Below are positions 1 to 10,500 of a stretch of 64,000 nt of DNA, one piece after another. The position numbers were made by a program, and so were the translations under genes. Numbering within the stretch: position 1 is the first letter of the stretch; every line of letters starts with the position of its first letter. Below the pieces are notes generated by a model. It did not search any database. It saw only the letters and a program-made list of their open reading frames with translations, and was not told the origin of the DNA. This DNA comes from Hirudo medicinalis (taxonomy: Eukaryota; Annelida; Clitellata; Hirudinida; Hirudinidae): positions 1 to 64,000 of the forward strand of contig MPNW01000109.1 in NCBI GenBank assembly GCA_011800805.1, given 5' to 3'.

Positions 1-229
1 ACTATTCTATTTAGTTTTTAGGACTAAAAGCACCAAAACAAAATTTATTTATTTCAAATTGGTCACTAAGTAAAAGCCTTAAGTATCCAGCTTTTGTGGA
101 CAGACTGTACTTCACAATGTCACAAGGCGAGAACTATTGAATAATCGTTTATAATTTACAAGACAATTTGACGGCAGACTGAAGAGGGTCAGGCGGCAGA
201 GTAACGTTTCGACAACTAACAATGGAAGG

Positions 230-500
230 TCTCGTGTGAAGGTTATTTGCTAATTTTAGTCAAAACATCCTCGCATCGAATCACAATCCTTTCCATAGCT
301 GACGTTCGAAGAGTTCCAGGGATGATTGATCTCTTAAGAGGTGGTGATGCATTCCAGACAGCAGGAGAGGCATAAGAGAAGCCTCTGTTGACGAGGGATG
401 ATTTGTGAACTGGTTGGCATAGTTGAATGTTGGAAGATGAACGAAGACTATATATAGTTACATTATAGTTATTAACGAGATCGACAATTAGATTCATTTT
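230..500 (-). mobile_element. Non-LTR retrotransposon (LINE) 3' end fragment
   Basis: The minus strand encodes the last part of a reverse-transcriptase ORF of CR1/L2/Rex type. It shows the usual run of motifs before the C-terminus: a basic RSSS stretch, then NRGFSYASPAVWN (the family's 'FSxxAPxxWN' signature), then a degenerate FERQLWK corresponding to the usual 'FKxQLKTHLF' ending. The last block is in another frame from the first, so a frameshift has broken it. The same wording recurs in the fragment at 34.9-35.4 kb, so both are copies of one family. It is a 5'-truncated dead copy. Family level is from memory of LINE C-termini. Confidence 0.6.
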
Positions 501-1578
501 TCATTTTTTAAATTTCTGCTCATTATCAGTTATTGTTAGTTATTATTTCTTATTAATAATTATTTTTTGTTAATAGTTAGCGATTCTTTTGGGTCAGAGG
601 AAAACCAACACTTTTAAACTCAGTTGCATCGGTGCTCGGCATCAAGTTTGCTATTTTCCTGTCAAGAACTAAATGAATTAAAATTATTCGGAGAAGAAAT
701 ATGTATATTTTAATTTGTAAAATTTACAGAAGGGGTAAAATATAAAAATTAATGTAATTGTTATTAAAGTTATAATTAAATGAACGAATAAACCTCAAGA
801 ATCTAGGGTTTCGCAAGTGGTTATTCAAAAAAATGCTGCAAGAAAGTAATCATTAATCGGCCTAATACACAAAAATTGTTCTATTTGTTTGGAGGTCATT
901 TTAAGAAACGCATCAATTTCTGTAAATTAATGAGAATAATAAACAAAAACCACGAATCGACCGTATATTCAAATCTACCACTTGAATTACACCAAGAACT
1001 TACGATCGTGTCATTCCATGAAATCTAAACATTTCCTGTGGGAAGAATGATTTAATCCAATAAAAAACCAGTCCCGGTAAGGAAATCAATCAATGTATTT
1101 ATAATAATCCTTTAATAATAATGTATTTGCGCCATTTTCAAACATTTTTCAAACATTTTGTAATATTTTCATAACTTTATGCTCCAAGTACAAGTTGAGC
1201 CACCAATCGGTTTTATTGATATTATTTATTGATTATTTATTGAAATTATTTATTGAAAAATATTCTGCCGATGTTATGATAGATTACTTAATGTGATGTT
1301 ATTTCAACGTAAAACCGAGATCGTAAAAGCATAAAAGATTTCTTGTACATTTAAAAATACATAGATAAATAACAATATTTCGATTTATTTTGACGGTTAT
1401 TAAATCATTACATGCCATTGATCAATTATTGTTAATATCTTAAATAAACCTCCTGGAAATTTCAAAATGAATGCAAACATTAGGATATTATTCACAACTT
1501 GTTGAAAATGTCGTTTGAAATCAATCAGAAATTAATCAGATTAAAACAAACATTTGCAAGACAACAATTGAACCAATG

Positions 1579-1873
1579 TCAGAACAGCGTGATAACAGCG
1601 CCGATGACCATGAACAGGAGCTGAGCAGATTCGATGCCCCTGATCTCATTGTGTCCCTGTGATGAAACACACCTGCTCTGCTGCTCTCAATGACCCTCAC
1701 CCTACCAGTCCTTGGTCGTTGATGGTGACTGTAGTTTGGTCTCGTCAGGTTGGTGACATTGCCCATGGTTCTGAGGGGAGCAAAGGTTTGATACCAGGTG
1801 CTCTTCGAACCCGGTTGTTCTTTCTTGGGCAGTGAGATTTCGTTGCTCATGCATTTGTGGAGGACGTGATCAG
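1579..1873 (-). CDS. Terminal exons of the ShK-protein gene with hydrophobic tail
   Basis: Exon 1873-1701 encodes HKCMSNEISLPKKEQPGSK, then STWYQTFAPLRTMGNVTNL. A 44-bp intron (gtgagg...cacag, 1700-1657) would join it in phase to 1656-1579, which ends with ESAQLLFMVIGAVITLF and a TGA. A short hydrophobic C-terminus of this kind is typical of GPI-anchored or single-pass membrane proteins. If the small intron is not removed, the exon reads on in another frame without the hydrophobic tail. The join to the upstream exon at 2604 is not established. Confidence 0.45.
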
Positions 1874-4800
1874 CTGTTATGTGTTTCAATGTGTTGAACT
1901 TGATAATTCAAACATTCTTAAAAAGTTTTTAGTTGTTTATTTAAGCTGCAAATTAGGTTCAGTTAATTTGATGATGACGAGACAAATAGATTTTTAATTT
2001 AATTATGAAAAATTATTGACCAAAAACGGAGCACAAATAAATTGTGAAGGATATTTTAGCTGCTGTCCCCCGAAATGGCTAAGGGGGCACAAAAATTGGA
2101 TACCAAATTGACAATGCTTCATAATTTTGATTCATGACCAGTTTGAATTTTTAAAGAAATTAGAGAAGATGGGTTTCTTATTAGCTTCCACAGTTGTGTG
2201 TAGCTCAACTTCAGTTAGCCACTTAGAGAGCTTTCAGATTGTGATTGGTTTGCTAAAGTTTCGGTCCTATGCTTTCGAGGGGGTCGAGGGATAGGGGTGA
2301 CTAAATTATCAATTTCTACCCTTACACCGACGAAATCCCTTGCTACGCCCCTGGTCACCCGAATCAGCAATGACAGCATGACATTGTAAAATTAAGCCAT
2401 CACTTAACCGCTGTTAGACTCAAGAAGGAGCAATGAAGAGATGAAGGTCTGCAGAGGATCAAAGTACTCGTGGACTGGGGACACAGAGTGGCACTGCACC
2501 CTCACCATGTGGAAATTTCGGGGTTTAGTCTTGTTGTCGACAGGTGGAGTATCGACCAAAGAATTGTTGGCGGTTGAGGAAGGTGTTCTGAACTGGCGAA
2601 TAATCTGGAAAGTCAGAAATTATTCAAACGTATTACTTTTAAATTATATTATTGTTATTGTTATCAATACTATTACTAAAAAGTTATATTTATAATTTTT
2701 ATATATTTTTCTGACCCAGCACATCGTGTCTTCATTTCCTTGCGTTATGAGCAGTGAGTTTTCAGAAGAAATTTTCATAAGTTGCAAACATTTCAGCTGA
2801 GCTGTTGAACAAATTCAGTGGGAGCTTAATTAGAATATATTTTTAATTACAATTAAATCCAGTTGTTGTACTTTTAAGCTCGATTTATTCCACTAAAATG
2901 CTTTAACACAACCAACTTTTTTGTTTCAAATACAAAAAAATTATGACATCCAATTCTCGTTCACTAACAAATATGTAATAACTAATTTAATGACCTCATT
3001 AAAAATATTAATTTCTATAAACACCAATTAATAAAATGTAAACCTGGATAAGGATGCGGAGGATGATTCAGTCGAAAATGCAGGGAATTCGTGGAGCAGT
3101 CGTGGATGTCGAAGTCAGAGACGATCCCGTGAGCTGAGCTGCCATCGGAAAACGAAACTTCGGAGGAAAAGAAACTGGAAAAACCACAGCTCCTTTGAAT
3201 GATGTTCTGCGTGGCTGAGGTGAATCAATTTTTTATAGAATATTTAAGTTTTTTTTACAATTTATCGAATAAATTCGCAGTTATTTCGTTTCCATTAAAT
3301 GTGTGTGATTTTGTGCATTAAACGTGATTTTACAAAAATGTCATTGGATTGCCTCATTGAAAGTTCGAAAAATTGTAAGAACCAAACAATATCTTCGGGG
3401 TTTCAAGTTCTTGTTGAAACCTGCAGAGGGAAAATGAGGTGTCCCTGAGTGACGGTTCAGCTGGAATAAATAACTAAGATTTCAAACAATTATTTATCGA
3501 TTTAAATCATTCATTTTATTCGTGATTGGTTGTGGAAAATAAGAAATTTCATTCGATAAAGTATTTTTTTGTTTATTCTTGAAATTTCAATAATTATTAT
3601 CAACTAATTAGTTTCAAATAGTTTTGTTGTTTCTCAGCAAGTGGATCAACGTGAATAGGTTTCAAAAGAGCTTATTACTGTGCTAGTAACGCTTATTTAT
3701 AAATTTATGAACAAAAACTTTAATAATAATAATGATAATATTTAGAGACAAACAATAAATATAACGTAATTAAAATATATTTCAGTTCACACGACTAACA
3801 GGTTTTTAGTTCAAGGTTCCCAACGTCATTCTTCACGAGGTTCAGACAGAAGTACCTTGGACGACTGTGGTGAAAGATGGTTAGTGACGATGATGATGAT
3901 GATGATGATGACGACGACGACGATGATGATGATGATGATGGTGGTGATGATGATGGTGGTGGTACTCAACATTTTCTTTGTTTTGAAAATATCCATCACA
4001 GCCATCATCATCATTATTACCATCATCGACATCATCATCATCGTCATAGTAACTAGATATCATAGAACAAAAAAGACAAGCAAGATGGAACTGAGACAAA
4101 TCTACCATCGTTGTTCAACACGGAAAGGACTTTGTAGAAGGGTCCAAGCCAATGTTTGTTCTTGCAAACGTAACTTCCGGTTCCTGTTTCTGACGTCACA
4201 TGCATCGTTCCTGAGTCGAAGTAATACTTGATGACGTCAAAGTGAGAGTTGAGATCGTCGACATCGTCGTCGTTATGTTGTTGTTGTTGTTGTTGCTGGG
4301 GGATGTTGGTGACGTCATCATCATGGCGACGGGAAGCGGAAGTGGAGAAGAAGAGCCACCTCCCTGTCAACTCCTTGAGAAATTTACACTCGGGTCGAGA
4401 AGTTGGAGAAAGTTCTGGAAAGAGGTTCATGGAAAAAAGCACATGCGACCCACTTAAAGTCTTTGGATGTGATTAAGAATTAATAAGAATTCGAACTAAA
4501 TGAAGTAATTCAAAGGAAATGTTTGAGAAGAAATGGTTTGTATGATTCTCTTCTTGAGTATCCAAAACACAAGCATGTCGTGTTCAAATCCCAGCTGGTA
4601 ATTGGTTCATGTTCTGAATTTCTGTTGTACGCTATCTCGGTTAATTGGACTTTACGAATAATCATAAATTTAAAGCAAAAATGAAAATAATATTTAAAAA
4701 TTAAAAAATGCTATCATTAATGAGAAAACGAAGAGAATTAATTTTTTACAATATTGATAGGTTCTTTTTTTCAACCAATTTAATCAATTTCAACCAAGTT

Positions 4801-7465
4801 AACTCATTTCAACCACAACCGCCATCTTGTTTTATTTACCACAAAGTCCACAGGTTTTCAGGCAAAAGTTGGCGTAGTTCTTGGCCACCTGGTCGCCATA
4901 GCAATTCTGAGAAGTCACGTGCTTCTCACAGTGAGGGGAGTCATCATAACATAAACTCACGTCTGGAAACATAATACAACTTATTATTCGACCATTTAGC
5001 AGTTACATTTGAATAACAATAAAAATAATTTGAATAACACTATAAAAATAAATAAATTTAAAATTTAAAGCTGTAAATTGTTTTTAAAATCATTTAGAAT
5101 ACGAGAAATTCCTCTCGGAGACAGGAGTTCTGTCTGGAGAGATAAACAAGCAATACGCTTTTTCGACAACCATTTCAATCGTTATCTTATTTCATTCTGA
5201 CGAAACATAAAAACGAACATACATACAAACGAACACTGAAAAAGCACCACGCCCTGCTACTTAAAAACAAACAATTTCTTTTTAATTTCGAGAAAATTGA
5301 AATCAATATTCAATTAAAAAGTCAATCAATTCAACACATTTAATTCACCGCTCCGCTTCGCAGCAAAGACGAACGTGGTTGTTGACTTCAATTCATCCCT
5401 CGCCAAATAATTCACCGGTGCATGAATGCCTGGAGACAAGTGGAACTTGAACAGTTGGGTCACCTGCATGTTCTCCAAGGCAAGCGGAAGCATCTGAAGT
5501 ATTGAACCGGGTTAAAGGTTAAAGTTTAATCTGTTAGGGTCAAAGGTTAGAGTTTAATCTGCTGGGGTCAAGTGATTTAGTCACGTGATAGGAATGCAAC
5601 TTTCTTCCCGAGAAAGTTTTTTTACATAAAACATTTATAATGGAAGGCAATACGTCGGCTGTAATTAATTCTGAAGCTTCCTGTGGACCGAGAGGTCTTT
5701 AAAAGTGGATTGTCATTCGAACAATTGAACTGTCAATTGCTTCGCTTTGTTTGTTGGAAAAAAGACACAAATCTATCGTGTTTTTCAATTGAGTTCGAAA
5801 TTATGTGTTTGTGAATGACACAGGTTTTGAAATGCAAACGATTTGAAAGTAGTTTAAGTCATCGATGAGAGATTTTAAAAAAATAACGGTAATCAAAATT
5901 AAATTTTAATCAAAATAAATCCACGGTAAATATATATTATTATTAATATATAATTTTATATAAACAATTATTGATTAATTAGTTTAATTACTAATTATGG
6001 AATTATTGAAATGGGATTAATTACTTAATTACTAATTATTGATTACAATTAATTAATTTTTAATTATATATAAATGATTAGATTCAATATATTAGTAATC
6101 TTATCAATATTATTTGAAAACCTTTAAATTATATAATTACATAATTATTAACACAAAGTTATTATGATGTAATGAAAACGCATAATTGATTTAATAATAA
6201 GTATTACCAGGGTATACTTGGAGCTTGTACTGGTAAATCCAACAACCACGAAAAGGAATAATCCCCTTCTCCACTGAGACCAACATTTCATCTCGAATAC
6301 TTAGTAACAAATTAATTATTTTAAATTGTTACAAGATTAATGAAAATAATAATTGTAAGATTAGTAACAAATAATAATAATAATAATAATATTACATTTT
6401 TATCAAATTAATTAAAACGTGTAATAATATTTAACAAAATAATAATAATATTATCAATAATGATATCGATAATATTTTTAATCAAATTTCCTGGATAAAT
6501 TGCCAATTGACCAATAATGGGCAAATAATGAGTTGAAATGCAGCGACATTGAATTGTACAAATAAATAATTTAAAATTAATTATTATTTAAATTAATTAA
6601 AATTAATTTAAAATTAATTTTTTAAAGTTAATCCGGGACCAATTTGCATATTCATCACATTAACCGTTCCTCTCTCCAGCCAATGGAAACGGACTGCAGT
6701 TTGGATCGGCGAAGGTCAAGGTGATTCCTTCCTTTTCTGAACATTCGAATTCTATTCTGGAGGAGTTCACCTCTGTCGAACAACTGATCTGTCGATGATA
6801 ATGATGATGGTGAGGAAGAGGAGGAGGACGATGACGATGATGTTGATGGCGGTGGTGACTAAGAGGACGACAATGTGATGACTCACTGCCTGATCATGTG
6901 ATGTCTCCAGTCTGATGATGTCAAAACCACCGAGATCGGGACAGTTCACCCATCCGTGTGACTGTTTCTCTTCAAAATTTAAGGCATTATCACTTGATTT
7001 AAATGAATTTAAAAATTAAGTTATCACCAAATTTATCACAAAAAAGGAGCTTAAAAATGAGAAAATAAATAGACAAAAAATAGCATCAATATGACGCAAT
7101 CAATGACCAATCAGGTGGAAGCTCTTGACATTTGAGTTGTTGATCTTCAACTAAACCGATGTTGTTTGCTCAGCAGGAATTAAAATCAACTGTCGTCGTC
7201 GCCGCCGTTGTTGTTGTTGTTGTTGTTGTTATTTCGTATTGGCGTCATCGCTAATTTCATTGTTGATGTTGTCTCCATGACGACCAAAAAAATCGCTTTC
7301 ACATCTGTCAAGTCACGCGCATCACTTCACGTCGAGAGCAGACGAGGCAGACGTCAGGGAACTTGTCACTCACCATCATCATCGTCACCACTACCTCCAA
7401 CATCTTTGTTATCATCATCATCATCATCGTCATCGTCATCGTCATCGTCATCATCATCATCATCG

Positions 7466-7535
<70 letters not shown>

Positions 7536-10500
7536 TATCATTGCAATCACAGTTCATTGCCAGACATACAACAACGTGTCAACTATACTATTAAGTAACC
7601 AACCGCCATTATCATCATCATCAACGTTATCTACTTCAGCATTCAAATCATGACCATCATCATCGTCGTCGTCATCATCATCATCATCATCATCGTCATC
7701 GTCATCATCATTATCGTCGTCGTCGTCGTCAAAATCATCATCAACAACAACAACAACAACATCGTCGTCATCATCATCATCATCATCAACACCACCACCA
7801 TCACCATCATCATCATCACCATCCTCGTGATCATCACCACAATCATCGTCGTCACCATCATCATCATCACCACCACCATCATCATCACCACCACCATCAT
7901 CATCATCATCTGCGGTAATTTTTCTCGGAACGACGTGAGCGATAAAAAGTCGAATTGATTCCTCAGGCTGAGAGCAAACAGTCCTGTTTGTCAGGTCCCC
8001 GAAGTGAGGTCCCTCATTCGTCACGCTTCACTGACCGCGACTTGGACTTGACACAGAATTTCAGCCTCACAACGTTTCCCCTCTCCATTCTTCCACTCTT
8101 TTTCCACTCATTCCATCGATCTTTCCGGGATCCGATGTTTTTATTTCCTGATGCGTTTGAAGAAAAAAAGAAGAAGAGATCTCGATATACCTGTCCGTCG
8201 TCTGCTCTCAGATGCTTTAGATGAATTAATTTTAAATCTTGGAAATTAGGAATTCGATTTAAATTGAGTTAGAACTGAATAATTAATAATTAATAATTAA
8301 TATCAGAAAATAAAAGTCATGATTGGAATTCGTACCAAACCAAAGGTTGACGTCCTCGGGCATGAAATCATCGTAACAGAGTCGGTGTTCGTTCATGCCG
8401 CTAGGTGGCGCTGCACGATCATACAATTCCAGATTTTTCAAAATAAATTCGTTAAATCATTAATTATAACAATAATTAAGAGTATAATTATAATAATAAT
8501 TATGAGTATACTTATGATTATACTCATTATTATAATAATAATTATGAGTATACTTATTATTATTATTATTGATGTTATTGTTCTGGGTTTTTTTTATTTA
8601 TTGACGATTGCCACATTTGCAATTCGTGGATTTGAAAAATCATTAAATTTTTTCTAGTGTTTTGATATCTGATGAAAAATTCCGGTGATGATGATGATGA
8701 TGATGTTTACGATTGCGATGACGATGATGGCATTCATTATTGATGAGTTATGTCCGTTTCCAACTTACTCGAGCATGCGTTTAAGTTCAGCTAGTTCTCG
8801 AGATTCTTCTGCTAGGAAGGCGTGGTAATGATGACGGTGGTGACGATGATGACGATGAAGATACGACGATGATGATGATGATGACGACGACGACGACGAT
8901 AATGATGATAATTACATGTAATTAAGACTGAAATGGTGGTGTAAAGTGGTAATATAAATCACTGGAATACCTTGACTCAAAAGAAGCATTCTGTCTCCAA
9001 CCATTTGTAACTTCATGCAGGAAAATTTCAACAATCTGCAAAAGTGCTCAATTTTGTATTGTAATTATGTGAATGCTATTATTATAAAATTAAATACGTA
9101 AAACCTTATTTTTATTTAAATTAGTTGAATAACATTTAAAGTCGTCCTAAACGTTTGATTTATAATTTCTACCACAATTACGTTCCTAATTTCAAACGAA
9201 TTATTTCAAAATCTGTAACATAACTTATTTCATAATTTCCAACTAATTTGTCATAATTTTCAACATGATTTATTTCATAAGTTACCTTTATTAATTTCAT
9301 AATATTTTTCATAATTCATTCCAAAATATTTCCATAACTTATTCCTTAATTATTCTAATATGGTTGTCCCAAAATAACTTTTAAGGAATTTAAAAAAAAA
9401 AAGAATTGTTTAACTAAAACCACTAAAACCACACACCACTTGGAACCATGCAACATTTCCAAGTTAACAAATTATAAACCACTCAAACTAATTATAAATA
9501 TTTACAATAAATCACTTAACTGAGTTAATAACTCCTCATTTATCAGCTGCACATCCGAATTCAAGACCAACAAAGAAAGTAAGACTTCACAGTGTGGAAC
9601 ACTCCTCTCTTTACGACATTCCGAGTCAACTGCCGAAAACCAGTTCCACTCCAGCGGAAGAGAGAAACCAGCAGCGGGAAGATCTTCTGGCATCAAAAAT
9701 TCCAGTTGCCGACAATTTCTAATTGGAACGGACAGAGGAGCGTTCATTCGTGCAGAGGGCGATAAATTAGTGAGAAACACTTCTGCTGCTACATTTTTTC
9801 TTTAGTTTCACATTTTAGTAGTAAAATTTTAAAAGTTCAGAACAAACTTTGGTTCTTTGTGTTCGGCTCAAAGTAGGGAATGTAGGAATACTTTCTTTGC
9901 CTCACGAAAATAAAAGGCTCTCGTGGAAACAATTGTGACTGAGTGCATTATAAAAGCAATAAAAATAATGTAATTAATAAATTAATAATAATAATCAAAC
10001 GTCCTTGAGCCCATATCACCTATGGTGAAGGTCGAATCGTGGAAATAACCATCCAGAAATTCATTAACCCTATTCTGGTTACAAAGCACCCTCAACACGG
10101 AATCATCCCGGTAACTCTTCCATCATTCCCGGTCTTACCAGGCGCACCGGTGATGCCACTGGAGGAGAGACCGGTTAATCTGATCGGCGAATCGCTCTCA
10201 ATCCCCTCCTTTAATAATTGAACAGGCCATGCTCCGGACATCCGGGTTATTCGCGGAGATGAGTGGAATGAGGGGGGAAGAAAGCAAGGAAAATGTCCAC
10301 TCACCATGTTGGGGACATTAATTTTACAGTGAATTATTTAAACGACTCCATCGCTAATGAATTCCTCTCCTTAAACTTCACTTTCAGGAAAACATTTTTA
10401 ATGTTTCCGGAAAGGAAAAAATATTTTCAAAATAAAAGAATTTCATTTTTTTCACCCACCCGTCGTCAAACCATTTCACCCTCAGCTTGTCACCCTTGTG

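Noticed and set aside
3826..4108. Met/Ile/His/Asp-rich ORFs near 4 kb
   Set aside because: Trinucleotide repeat artefacts in an intron.
7080..7175. Extra exon of the ShK gene near 7150 (ttag acceptor then open frame)
   Set aside because: Its possible donors do not match the phase of the next exon at 6961, while 7361-7317 joins 6961 directly in phase.
7366..8024. Long ORFs of poly-Asp, poly-Ser, poly-Ile and poly-Met on both strands
   Set aside because: They are translations of an ATC/GAT microsatellite, open in every frame because the triplet lacks stops. Only the non-repetitive 5' part (8025-7920 minus) has protein-like composition.
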